A DNA stretch of 64,000 nucleotides from Nereida ignava (GTDB taxonomy: Bacteria; Pseudomonadota; Alphaproteobacteria; Rhodobacterales; Rhodobacteraceae). Both the position numbers and the translations under genes were made by a program. Location: contig NZ_CVPC01000003.1 in assembly GCF_001049735.1 (NCBI RefSeq), positions 248,001-312,000 on the forward strand. The letters are read 5' to 3'. The notes beneath the pieces were generated by a model. That model did not search any database and had not been told where the DNA came from. It was given only the letters and a program-made list of their open reading frames with translations. Positions 1-7,790 of this stretch are shown piece after piece (position 1 is the first letter of the stretch; each line of letters begins with the position of its first letter).

Positions 1-869
1 CTGACGATAAGGTCATTGATTTCAGATTGGCTCATCGCCTTGCCGAAACCTTCTTTTCCGGCGTCAATCATGACCGCTTCACGGCGTGCGAGCTCAAGAA
101 TTTCTGCGCTTACGAGGCGGTCATAAATCACCACATCCGCTTTATCCAAAGCCTTGCGCGCCTTGAGGGTGAGCAGGTCAGGATCGCCAGGGCCAGCACC
201 GACTAGGTCAACATGACCTGCTTTTTCGCGCGTATCCGTCAGGTAGGTGTCGAGCAGGTTTTTAAGTGCCGACTGAACGCCATTTTCACCATCTTCTTCA
301 ATGGCTTGGGGGCCTTTATTAAAGTAATACTCGGACCAAAAATCGCGCCGTTTACGACCCATAGGAAGGGCCTCAACAGCGCTGCGGAAAGACTTGCCGA
401 TCCGCGCAAGCACACCCAAAGACGCGGGGAGTTTTGCTTCCAGATCTGCTTTGATCGCGCGGGCCAAAACCGGTGCTGCGCCTTCGGTGCCGATGGCGAT
501 GGTAACCGGATCACGGTCAACGATCGCCGGTGTGATGAATTGGCTGCCGTGTAAATTATCGACCATATTCACCCGCGCGCCATCACGGTGGGCAAGTGCT
601 GCCACGCGCGCATCTTCGGCGTCGTCACCGTTTGCCGCGTAAAACAGGACCGCGCACATGGCGTCCCCGGGCTCCATCGCGCGGCTGATCAATGTCAGTC
701 GCCCTTCTTGGGCCCACGCGCGGATCTCTGGTGCGGCGTTTTCTGCCACGACTGTTAAATTGGCCTCGGTTTTCAGCAATAACCGCAGCTTGGCTAGGGC
801 TTCTTCACCGCCACCGGACAAGACAATCCGACGGCCTTCGACGGCGACGAATATGGGAAAATGTTTCAT
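1..869 (-). CDS. cysG: Siroheme synthase CysG, C-terminus beyond window
   Basis: Bifunctional enzyme that makes siroheme for sulfite and nitrite reductase: an N-terminal NAD-dependent precorrin-2 dehydrogenase/ferrochelatase and a C-terminal uroporphyrinogen-III methyltransferase. Reading the minus strand from the ATG at 867-869 gives MKHFPIFVAVEGRRIVLSGG, a Rossmann start with GGGEEALAKLRLLL. After about 200 residues comes VDLVGAGPGDPDLLTLKA, the hallmark start of the SUMT methyltransferase domain. About 289 residues are inside the window; the family is usually 450-480, so the rest lies to the left. A GGAG lies about 10 bases before the ATG. It diverges from an Lrp-type regulator, which fits a sulfur-assimilation locus (cysI/cysH are usual neighbours, not visible here). 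The call is certain; the local regulation is inferred. Confidence 0.95.
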   Translation of the reverse strand, partial: MKHFPIFVAVEGRRIVLSGGGEEALAKLRLLLKTEANLTVVAENAAPEIRAWAQEGRLTLISRAMEPGDAMCAVLFYAANGDDAEDARVAALAHRDGARVNMVDNLHGSQFITPAIVDRDPVTIAIGTEGAAPVLARAIKADLEAKLPASLGVLARIGKSFRSAVEALPMGRKRRDFWSEYYFNKGPQAIEEDGENGVQSALKNLLDTYLTDTREKAGHVDLVGAGPGDPDLLTLKARKALDKADVVIYDRLVSAEILELARREAVMIDAGKEGFGKAMSQSEINDLIV

Positions 870-902
870 GCGGCGGTGCTCCAGCTACTCAACTACCGCC
901 CA

Positions 903-961
903 ATATAGTATATTTTCCCACTATTTTGCTATATGGTGGCTATGCTAAGAACGTATGTTCT
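903..961. promoter_or_regulatory. Divergent cysG/Lrp promoter region with inverted repeats
   Basis: The 142-base gap between cysG and the Lrp-type gene is AT-rich and holds two symmetrical sequences. ATATAG near 903-908 is mirrored by CTATAT at 929-934. A perfect 5-base inverted repeat AGAAC-GTAT-GTTCT lies at 948-961. Lrp/AsnC proteins often bind such sites in their own divergent promoters, so these are candidate operators for the adjacent regulator. Only the symmetry is seen; binding is inference. Confidence 0.4.
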
Positions 962-1011
962 GTATATTTATCCTGTATGGAAAGATTTAGTAACTCGACA
1001 GGAAAAAGCAG

Positions 1012-1473
1012 ATGGCTGTTCAGATAGACGACCTAGACCGGAAAATTCTCATACAGCTGCAGCAGGACGCGAGCCTGTCACTTGATGAAATTGCCGCAAC
1101 AGTGGGCAGTTCCAAGACCCCTGTGTGGAACCGGATTCGCAAAATGCGCAACGCGGGCGTCATTGGCACACAGACCGCGCGCCTTGATGCGGATGCCCTT
1201 GGTTTTGAGGCGTGCTTTTTTGTGTTGATCCGCACGTCCGAACATGAAGCCGAATGGCAAGCGGCGTTTCTTAAGGCGCTTAAAGAGCGTCCAGAGGTGC
1301 AAGAAGCGCACAGGCTTGCAGGGGATATCGATTATATTTTGAAGGTCCGTGTGCAAAACGCGCGCGCCTACGATGCGTTCTATCAGGCACTTATCAGCGA
1401 AGTGCGCGTATTTAATGTCACGGCGCTTTTGAGCATGGAGGAAATCAAATCAACCAGCGCTCTGCCGCTGTGA
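1012..1473 (+). CDS. Lrp/AsnC family transcriptional regulator
   Basis: DNA-binding regulator of the Lrp/AsnC (feast/famine) family, 153 residues, the usual length. The start IDDLDRKILIQLQQDASLSL followed by DEIAATVGSSKTPVWNRIRK (about 24-43) is the winged helix-turn-helix typical of the family. Residues about 66-145 form the RAM ligand-binding and dimerisation domain. The ATG at 1012 follows an AGGA-containing stretch. It is divergent from cysG, and similar Lrp-type genes sit beside siroheme/sulfite reductase genes in related bacteria, so control of sulfur assimilation is a reasonable guess. The effector (possibly a sulfur amino acid) cannot be read from the sequence. Confidence 0.85.
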   Translation: MAVQIDDLDRKILIQLQQDASLSLDEIAATVGSSKTPVWNRIRKMRNAGVIGTQTARLDADALGFEACFFVLIRTSEHEAEWQAAFLKALKERPEVQEAHRLAGDIDYILKVRVQNARAYDAFYQALISEVRVFNVTALLSMEEIKSTSALPL

Positions 1474-1490
1474 CTGTTGCGCAAAGCCGC

Positions 1491-2660
1491 TTAGTCAGCA
1501 CAGACAATTAGTTTGCTGAGCCCATGGAAATGATATGCCGGTTTATATTCTGGCCGCTCCGCGATGCGCAGCTTAGGGCACCGTTGAAACAAGGTCCCAA
1601 GCGCAATTTCCATTTCTAACCGCGCAAGCGGAGCACCGACGCAAAAATGAATGCCGCCTCCAAAAGATGTGTGCACTTTGCCTGACCGGTTTGGTTCAAA
1701 AACATGTGGGTCTTTGTAGACGTTCGGGTCGTGATTGGCGGCGCCTAACAGCAGTCCAACGGCATCGCCTTTCTTGAAGTCATGGCCAAAAACCTCAACG
1801 TCACATTTCGCCCATCTTTGGAACATGTGCAAAGGCGGATCAAACCGTAGGATTTCCTCCACGAGTGGGCCGATCGGAGTGCTTTCATTCGGAACATGTC
1901 CCGTTTCAAGACACGCCTTGATGCCATTCCCAAGCGAATGAACTGTTGCCTCGTGCCCTGCGTTTAACAGCAAAATACACGTGGTTATCATCTCGTCGGT
2001 TGAGAGTTTATCGCCGTCTTCTTCTGCTGCAATCAGTTCGGATATCAAATCATCTGCGGGCGTTGTGCGGCGCTCATTGATGTAGCTGCGCATGAACTCT
2101 GTGAATTCTGTTGCGGCTTGGGCCGCTTGCTCTTCGATTTCACGGGTCCGGCCTGCCACATACATGGCCACCATGGCGTGTGACCACCGCAAAAGTTGAT
2201 CTGCCATGCTGTCGGGCACACCCAAAAGGCGGGCGATGACCAAAACGGGAATTGGGGTGGCGAAGTGTTCCAAGATGTCAAAATTGCCTTGTGGGAAAGC
2301 ATCGATCTTTTGCGTTGCCAGTTGTTCGATCATCGGTGCCAGTGTTTTGATCCTGCGCGAGGTAAACCCATGCAGGACCAATTTACGCAGACGGGTATGG
2401 CGGGGTGGCTCCAGCTCCAACATCGAGTGGGCTTCCACCGCGTAGAACGCCTCGAGATAATCTGGTACGTCAAACCTGGGCCCCTCGCGGCCAAATTTTT
2501 TGTCGCGCAGCAACGCCGATACTGCCGCATGGCTACTGGCCACTGGCATATCGAACTCCTCCCAAAACACCAACTCACCCATCTGGCGGAGGCGGTCATA
2601 GAATGGGTAAGGGGCTGCGTTGAGGGCGGGGTCAGTAAGAGACTGCGAGATACGTTTCAT
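1491..2660 (-). CDS. Cytochrome P450
   Basis: Heme-thiolate monooxygenase, 389 residues from the ATG at 2658-2660, the usual length of soluble bacterial P450s. Visible hallmarks: I-helix AGHEAT (residues 234-239, oxygen activation), the ExxR pair at E269/R272, and the heme loop FGGGIHFCVGAPLARLE with the axial cysteine at residue 340. The substrate is not readable. No ferredoxin or ferredoxin reductase gene is next to it, so redox partners must come from elsewhere. An in-frame start further upstream (to 2786) would overlap the divergent dctB gene and adds non-family sequence, so the internal ATG is preferred. It ends 17 bases from the convergent Lrp gene. Confidence 0.9.
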   Translation of the reverse strand: MKRISQSLTDPALNAAPYPFYDRLRQMGELVFWEEFDMPVASSHAAVSALLRDKKFGREGPRFDVPDYLEAFYAVEAHSMLELEPPRHTRLRKLVLHGFTSRRIKTLAPMIEQLATQKIDAFPQGNFDILEHFATPIPVLVIARLLGVPDSMADQLLRWSHAMVAMYVAGRTREIEEQAAQAATEFTEFMRSYINERRTTPADDLISELIAAEEDGDKLSTDEMITTCILLLNAGHEATVHSLGNGIKACLETGHVPNESTPIGPLVEEILRFDPPLHMFQRWAKCDVEVFGHDFKKGDAVGLLLGAANHDPNVYKDPHVFEPNRSGKVHTSFGGGIHFCVGAPLARLEMEIALGTLFQRCPKLRIAERPEYKPAYHFHGLSKLIVCAD

Positions 2661-2721
2661 TGCGATGACTAATCCCAAAGAGTCTGGCCATTGCAAGTAC
2701 CATTTTCTAATGTCCTGAAAG

Positions 2722-4524
2722 ATGATCAGATTACTTTCCTCACGTTTGACTTTGCTGCTGGCGGTGCTGGCGCTGACGGCGGCCATTGGCGGCGCAGTCT
2801 ATTTGCTTGGCTTGCGTCAGGGCATTGTCGATCTGTCCAAGCGCGGCACGTCTGATTTATCTTTGGCGGCGGACCGTCTTACGACGCAGCTGCAACGCTA
2901 CGGACAACTTGCGGTGCTTTTGACGGACCATCCTGCTGTACGCGCTACGTTTGAAGAACCTTTGCTCAGCAATGATCTGACGGAGCAAACCGCCGCCGAG
3001 GTGTTGCGCGCCACCGCTGATAAAACAGCCTCGCACAATATTGCTGTGCTGGATCGCAACGGCACACCGATTTTGCGATCCGATACTGAAGGTTTGGGTA
3101 TTGACCACATTGAGCGGCCGTATTTCAAACGCGCGATGAGTGGTGCTTTGGGCAGCTATCATATGGTTGGTGACGATGGCCGGCGTTTGTTTTTATACGC
3201 AGCACCTGTTTTTTCGGCACAGGGGCCGGTGCAGGGCGTGGTCTTGGTTGCCGCTGATATCGAAGTGATTGAACGGGACTGGCGTGGCGATACGGCGGCG
3301 GTTTTTTTTACCGATGAGTTGGGCGTGGCGTTCGTGTCAAACCGGTCCGAGTTGGTGTTACGTCAGCTTGATGCGCGCGGGGGGCTGCGCAGTGGTACTG
3401 CGGAATATTCCCGTGACCGTTTGACGCCGTTTCCACAGATCAACATCGCAAAACTTGCAGGGCAGGAGGTCTGGGAGGTGCCGCTTGGCCCGTATATCCC
3501 CGAGCGCGCGCTTCACTTGGTGCAGCCCTTGCCGGTGATCGGACTGACCGGAGAGGCGTTGATTGATATTGCGCCGGTCATTCGTGTGGCGGGGCTACAA
3601 GCGGCTTTTGCCTGTGCGGTTGTTTTGCTGTCGGGCTTGGCGTTGGTGGCGTTACAAGACCGCCGCCGCACGTTGGCCAAAGCGAATGCGGCCCTTGAAG
3701 ACCGCGTGCACCGCCGTACTGCGGAATTGCAGCGCGTAAACAGTAGTCTTCGCGCGCAAATCATGGAACGTGAAGAGGCTGAGTCTGCTTTGCGCCGCGC
3801 ACAGGCGGACTTGGTCGAGGCGGGCAAGTTAAGTGCTTTGGGGCAGATGTCTGCGGGCATCAGTCATGAGCTAAATCAACCGTTGATGGCAATTGGCAGT
3901 TTCGCGGAAAACGGACAGGCGTTTTTGGCCAAGGGGGACGCGGAAACCGCCGCGCAAAACCTCAGCCGCATTGCGGAGTTGTCGCGCCGCGCGGGGCGGA
4001 TCATTAAAAACCTTCGCGCTTTTGTCCGCAACGAATCCGAGCCCCTGTCGGACGTGGTCCTGCGCGACGTGTTGGATGCCGCGCTTGATCTATTGGGGCC
4101 GCGTATCACGACCGATGCCGTTGCGATTGAGATTGATGACGCCGTGCCATCGGCCAGTGTGCGTGCAGGCGACGTGCGGCTTGAACAGGTTTTTGTGAAC
4201 CTGATCGGCAATGCGCTGGATGCGATGAGCGATCAGGCCGAACGCAAGCTACACATTTCGATCAGCGTCCCTGAGGCATCGTCCGACAGCATTAGCATGG
4301 CGTTTCATGACAGCGGTCTGGGTCTTGATGGGCCAGACCGAATATTTGAACCTTTCTATACCACCAAAAAAGTTGGTGAGGCCCAAGGTATGGGGCTTGG
4401 TCTTTCGATTTCATATGGGTTAATTCAATCTTTCGGTGGGCAAATCAAAGGCAGCAACCATCCAGCGGGGGGCGCTGTTTTGACTGTCACTCTTCCACGG
4501 ATTGAACAGGTTAAGGCTGCATGA
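2722..4524 (+). CDS. dctB: C4-dicarboxylate sensor histidine kinase DctB
   Basis: Membrane sensor kinase, 600 residues, that senses external dicarboxylates and phosphorylates DctD. One membrane helix (about 8-30), a periplasmic double-PAS type sensor region (about 31-290, with DRNGTPILRSDTEG and ERPYFKRAM typical of DctB-like sensors), a second helix (about 292-311), a coiled linker rich in Arg/Ala/Glu (about 315-365), then HisKA with SAGISHELNQPL (phospho-accepting His382) and the ATPase domain with N-box NLIGNALDAM (about 493-502) and GMGLGLSISYG near 556-566. Its stop overlaps the dctD start by 4 bases, so the two are co-translated. Substrate assignment comes from the adjacent dctPQM genes. 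Confidence 0.9.
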   Translation: MIRLLSSRLTLLLAVLALTAAIGGAVYLLGLRQGIVDLSKRGTSDLSLAADRLTTQLQRYGQLAVLLTDHPAVRATFEEPLLSNDLTEQTAAEVLRATADKTASHNIAVLDRNGTPILRSDTEGLGIDHIERPYFKRAMSGALGSYHMVGDDGRRLFLYAAPVFSAQGPVQGVVLVAADIEVIERDWRGDTAAVFFTDELGVAFVSNRSELVLRQLDARGGLRSGTAEYSRDRLTPFPQINIAKLAGQEVWEVPLGPYIPERALHLVQPLPVIGLTGEALIDIAPVIRVAGLQAAFACAVVLLSGLALVALQDRRRTLAKANAALEDRVHRRTAELQRVNSSLRAQIMEREEAESALRRAQADLVEAGKLSALGQMSAGISHELNQPLMAIGSFAENGQAFLAKGDAETAAQNLSRIAELSRRAGRIIKNLRAFVRNESEPLSDVVLRDVLDAALDLLGPRITTDAVAIEIDDAVPSASVRAGDVRLEQVFVNLIGNALDAMSDQAERKLHISISVPEASSDSISMAFHDSGLGLDGPDRIFEPFYTTKKVGEAQGMGLGLSISYGLIQSFGGQIKGSNHPAGGAVLTVTLPRIEQVKAA

Positions 4525-5741
4525 ACACCCCAGTTTTGATTATTGATGATGATGCTGACGTGCGCGACGCATTGGGTCAGACATTGGCCTTGCGTGATTT
4601 CGCACCGATCGCATGCAGCTCATTCGTAGCGGCCAAAGATCACATTGCGCGTGGCTTTGCGGGCATCATTGTGACGGATATCCGGATGCCCGGGCGTGAT
4701 GGCTATCACGTTTTGGACTACACGCGCAGTATTGATCCTGACTTGCCCGTAATCTTGCTGACCGGTGAGGCCGATGTGCCCAAAGCCGTGCAGGCCATTC
4801 AGCTTGGCGCGTTTGGCTTTTTGGAAAAACCCTGCGCGGCAGATGTCCTTTGCGCCGAAGTCACCAGGGCGGTGGCGCACCGAACAGCGGCGTTGAATTT
4901 GCGTGCACACAGAGCAGCCCAAGAGGCCGGTGATGCAGCGGCGCGGATGTTGGCGGGGGCGTCGGCGCAATCAATGGCCATGCGTCACCAAGTACGCCGA
5001 GTGGCAGCCACTAAAGGCGATGCGCTTATCACAGGTGAGTTGGGGGTCGGCACCTCACGTGTGGCGGAAGTTATCCACTTGCTGGCCGCAGGGTCCGACG
5101 CGCCGTTTGTAAAGCGCGTCAGCGGTGGATTGAGTGAGGCAGATGCCCACAAAGCGATTGAGGCGGCAAAAGGCGGCAGTCTTTTTTTGGATGAAGTTTG
5201 GGCGCTAAGTCATTCTAATCAGGCAATTTTTGCCGAAACCACGGCGCCGATGCGCTTGATTGTTGCCAGTTCGCGTGATCTGCGAGGCGAAGTGGCAGGC
5301 GGGCACTTCAATAGCGAGCTATTTTACCGCACAGAACTTCTGAGCGTGCATATTCCGCCGCTGCGGGAGCGCAAAGATGACATTCCGGTCCTGTTTCAGC
5401 ACTATCTCGATCAAGCGTGTGAGCAAGGCGGTTTGGCACGTCCGGACGTGCCACCCCATGTGATTGCGCGCCTGATGGCCGATGATTGGGCAGGCAATGC
5501 GCGTGCGCTTCAATCGGCAGCAATGCGCTATGCGCTTGGCGTGAGTGATCTGGCGGCGGGGGATGTGATGGGGCTGAGCGACCAGATGGCGCAAGTTGAG
5601 CGATCTTTGTTGGATCAAGCGCTGCGGCGTCATGCTGGGCGCGCGGTTCATGTCGCAGAAACTCTGAAACTGCCCCGAAAAACTCTGTACGACAAATTAG
5701 CAAAACACGGGCTTAGGCCTGAGGATTACCGCACGGATTAG
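4521..5741 (+). CDS. dctD: DctD-type response regulator with degenerate AAA+ domain
   Basis: Response regulator of the NtrC/DctD class, 406 residues, shorter than the usual 440-450. The receiver domain (1-120) is intact: acidic pair DDDA near the start, phosphoacceptor Asp53 in VTDIRMPG, Lys103. The central AAA+ domain is eroded. The Walker A position reads GELGVGTSR (172-180) with no lysine. The GAFTGA loop that contacts sigma-54 is absent: the sequence runs from about 199 directly to Walker B LFLDEV (221-226). The region from FYRTELLSVHIPPLRERKDD onward and a C-terminal Fis-type helix-turn-helix (about 372-400) are kept. It is therefore unlikely to activate sigma-54 promoters. Rhodobacter capsulatus NtrC, which also lacks GAFTGA and works with the housekeeping sigma factor, is a precedent. 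Confidence 0.85.
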   Translation: MNTPVLIIDDDADVRDALGQTLALRDFAPIACSSFVAAKDHIARGFAGIIVTDIRMPGRDGYHVLDYTRSIDPDLPVILLTGEADVPKAVQAIQLGAFGFLEKPCAADVLCAEVTRAVAHRTAALNLRAHRAAQEAGDAAARMLAGASAQSMAMRHQVRRVAATKGDALITGELGVGTSRVAEVIHLLAAGSDAPFVKRVSGGLSEADAHKAIEAAKGGSLFLDEVWALSHSNQAIFAETTAPMRLIVASSRDLRGEVAGGHFNSELFYRTELLSVHIPPLRERKDDIPVLFQHYLDQACEQGGLARPDVPPHVIARLMADDWAGNARALQSAAMRYALGVSDLAAGDVMGLSDQMAQVERSLLDQALRRHAGRAVHVAETLKLPRKTLYDKLAKHGLRPEDYRTD

Positions 5742-5743
5742 GC

Positions 5744-5791
5744 TGTGCGGATTCTCGCACGTGAGCGGTAACCGTTGTGCGAAATATCGCA
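5744..5791. promoter_or_regulatory. Tandem palindromes upstream of dctP, candidate DctD sites
   Basis: Two copies of TGTGCG-N6-CGCA lie 32 bases apart, about three helical turns: 5744-5759 (spacer GATTCT) and 5776-5791 (spacer AAATAT). They lie just after the dctD stop and about 170-220 bases before dctP. Tandem inverted repeats upstream of the transporter gene are the known arrangement of DctD binding sites in rhizobia. The shared arms and the spacing are seen directly; DctD binding is inferred. No -24/-12 sigma-54 promoter (GG-N10-GC in a TGGCAC/TTGC context) was found between these sites and the dctP start. Confidence 0.6.
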
Positions 5792-5964
5792 TAATGCTGC
5801 ACGACGCACATCACATACATCCGTTAAGCTACTGATAAATAATTATATATCTTATTTCATGCAGTGCGCTTGCGAGCTCTTTTGTTTGCCTCTCAACTAT
5901 CCGTGATCGGTACGGCTTGGCCTGTGCTGTGACTTAAACGTTAAAGGTTCCAAGGGAGGATACC

Positions 5965-6966
5965 ATGAAATTTCTTACTGCTGCTGCGACCGCTGTCGCG
6001 TTGAGCTTTAGTGCCACTGCTGGCCTTGCTGCATGTGACGACGGCGAGATCGTTATCAAGTTTAGCCACGTGACCAACACTGACAAACACCCTAAAGGCA
6101 TCGCCGCATCACTGCTTGAGCAGCGCGTAAACGACGAGATGAACGGCACAGCCTGCATGGAAGTGTTCCCGTCTTCAACGCTCTACAACGATGACAAAGT
6201 GCTCGAAGCAATGCTTCAGGGTGATGTTCAGTTGGCCGCTCCGTCGCTGTCAAAGTTCGAGAAGTTCACAAAGCAATTCCGTATCTTTGACCTTCCGTTC
6301 ATGTTCACAAACATTGAAGCGGTTGATGCGTTCCAAGGCTCGGCGACTGGCCAAGCGATGAAAGACAGCATGCAGCGCCGCGGTTTGCAGGGCCTTGCGT
6401 TCTGGCACAACGGCATGAAGCAAATGTCAGCCAACAGACCATTGGTTCAGCCTACAGACGCGAACGGCCTAAAGTTCCGCGTTCAGTCATCTGACGTTTT
6501 GGTTGCACAGATGGAAGCAATCGGTGGCTCACCCCAGAAAATGGCGTTTTCTGAAGTATACGGCGCGCTGCAACAGGGTGTTGTAGACGGTCAAGAAAAC
6601 ACATGGTCAAACATCTTTGGCCGTAAGTTCTTCGAGGTGCAGGACGGTACCACCGAAACCAACCACGGCATCATCGACTACCTCGTTGTGGCAAGTGTTG
6701 ACTGGCTCGACAGCCTCGATGCTGACGTACGTGACCAATTCTTGACGATCCTCGATGAAGTCACAGAAGCACGCAACAAAGAGTCGTTTGCAGTTAACCA
6801 AGCTGCACGTCAGTCAATCATCGATGCCGGTGGCACCGTTCGTGAACTGACTGCAGAGCAGCGTCAGGCATGGGTCGACGCGATGAAGCCAGTTTGGGCG
6901 CAATTCGCAGGTGACGTAGGCCAGGAAAACATCGACGCAGCACAGGCGATCAACGCAGGTCTGTAA
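5965..6966 (+). CDS. dctP: TRAP transporter substrate-binding protein DctP
   Basis: Periplasmic binding protein of a tripartite (TRAP) uptake system, 333 residues. A Sec signal peptide MKFLTAAATAVALSFSATAG with LAA cleavage region starts the protein. Family features: IKFSHVTNTDKHPKG at the mature N-terminus, ELFYNSST-like region (here VFPSSTLYNDDKVLEAM), GLKFRVQSS with the conserved ligand-binding arginine, and GVVDGQENTWSN. A strong AAGGGAGG precedes the ATG by 7 bases. The adjacent dctBD genes and the long DctQ partner point to C4-dicarboxylates (succinate, malate, fumarate) as substrates. It is followed by a GC-rich hairpin that probably lets it be made in excess over the membrane subunits. 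Confidence 0.92.
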   Translation: MKFLTAAATAVALSFSATAGLAACDDGEIVIKFSHVTNTDKHPKGIAASLLEQRVNDEMNGTACMEVFPSSTLYNDDKVLEAMLQGDVQLAAPSLSKFEKFTKQFRIFDLPFMFTNIEAVDAFQGSATGQAMKDSMQRRGLQGLAFWHNGMKQMSANRPLVQPTDANGLKFRVQSSDVLVAQMEAIGGSPQKMAFSEVYGALQQGVVDGQENTWSNIFGRKFFEVQDGTTETNHGIIDYLVVASVDWLDSLDADVRDQFLTILDEVTEARNKESFAVNQAARQSIIDAGGTVRELTAEQRQAWVDAMKPVWAQFAGDVGQENIDAAQAINAGL

Positions 6967-6979
6967 GACGATCCCAAAG

Positions 6980-7011
6980 TGCCCCCGCCTGACGAGTGTC
7001 GGGCGGGGGCA
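6980..7011 (+). terminator. GC-rich hairpin between dctP and dctQ
   Basis: TGCCCCCGCC (6980-6989) pairs with GGCGGGGGCA (7002-7011) around a 12-base loop, 14 bases after the dctP stop. It is followed by ATTAATTTAT, not a strong U-tract, so partial termination or protection of the dctP mRNA 3' end is more likely than full termination. Such hairpins after binding-protein genes commonly raise the binding protein over its membrane partners. Confidence 0.6.
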
Positions 7012-7100
7012 TTAATTTATCCCGACATCAATCTTGGTCGTCCGCAAACGGGCGCAGGATGTGTCGTGTATCAAGTCACAATTCAAAAGGGGGACGCGGC

Positions 7101-7787
7101 GTGTCTCAAGGCGCATCAAAGACGTCGGGCGGGTTTATTGATACATTGGAAGAAACGCTGATCGCGGCTCTGCTTGGAGCCATGACAGTTGTGACTTTTG
7201 CCAATGTGATCGCTCGTTTTGTATTCAATTCTAACATTTTGTGGGCGCTAGAGCTTACAGTGTTTCTGTTCGGTTGGCTGGTTTTGCTGGGCGCAAGCTA
7301 TGCCGTAAAGAAAGGCGCACACCTTGGAGTGGACGCGTTGGTAAACATTTTGTCGCCAGCTGCGCGGCGGATCGTCGGGCTGATTGCGGCTGCTGCGTGT
7401 TTGCTCTTTTGCCTGCTATTGCTCAAAGGCTGCTATGACTACTGGGCGGTGTTTGCAGATTTACCACCAACTACTGGGCGCTGGTTCCCAACAGGGTTTG
7501 AGGAAAAGTTCCGTAGCCAGTCGTTCTATGAAGTTGACGATATTCCCATGATCGCGCCGTTCCGTTGGCTCGAAGGGGCAATCAATTACAACGAAGCCTA
7601 TGAGAAGATCCCCAAAGCTATCCCGTATTTTGTACTGCCGTTGTCTGCGTCACTTTTGATGCTGCGGTTCGTACAAGTGACCTTGCGGATTTGGCAGGGC
7701 ACAGAGGACCGTTTGGTTGCAAGCCACGAGCTTGATGAAGACGAAATCTCCGAAGCGGCCGAACGCGCCGATAAGCTAGAGGGCTAA
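7101..7787 (+). CDS. dctQ: TRAP transporter small membrane subunit DctQ
   Basis: Small integral membrane subunit of the C4-dicarboxylate TRAP transporter, 228 residues from a GTG at 7101 preceded by AAGGGGGAC. Four membrane segments: about 20-40 (AALLGAMTVVTFANVIARFV), about 46-65 (LELTVFLFGWLVLLGASYAV), about 86-108, and about 175-195. Between the third and fourth is a long external loop of about 65 residues (GRWFPTGFEEKFRSQSFYEV and beyond), longer than in most TRAP small subunits but as in DctQ of Rhodobacter capsulatus, which supports a true DctQ. In-frame starts upstream (from 6996) would read through the hairpin region and are rejected. The stop is 3 bases before dctM. Confidence 0.9.
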   Translation: MSQGASKTSGGFIDTLEETLIAALLGAMTVVTFANVIARFVFNSNILWALELTVFLFGWLVLLGASYAVKKGAHLGVDALVNILSPAARRIVGLIAAAACLLFCLLLLKGCYDYWAVFADLPPTTGRWFPTGFEEKFRSQSFYEVDDIPMIAPFRWLEGAINYNEAYEKIPKAIPYFVLPLSASLLMLRFVQVTLRIWQGTEDRLVASHELDEDEISEAAERADKLEG

Positions 7788-7790
7788 ATT

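Noticed and set aside
2196-2672. 158-codon plus-strand reading frame opposite the P450
   Set aside because: Shadow of the P450 gene; no family features, no ribosome site.
5792-5964. Sigma-54 promoter before dctP
   Set aside because: TTGGCCTGTGCTGTGA near 5910-5930 has the GG but no GC at the required distance; no other candidate seen.
6996-7100. Upstream in-frame start for dctQ
   Set aside because: It would begin inside the GC-rich hairpin and add about 35 non-family residues; GTG 7101 has the ribosome site and the family N-terminus.
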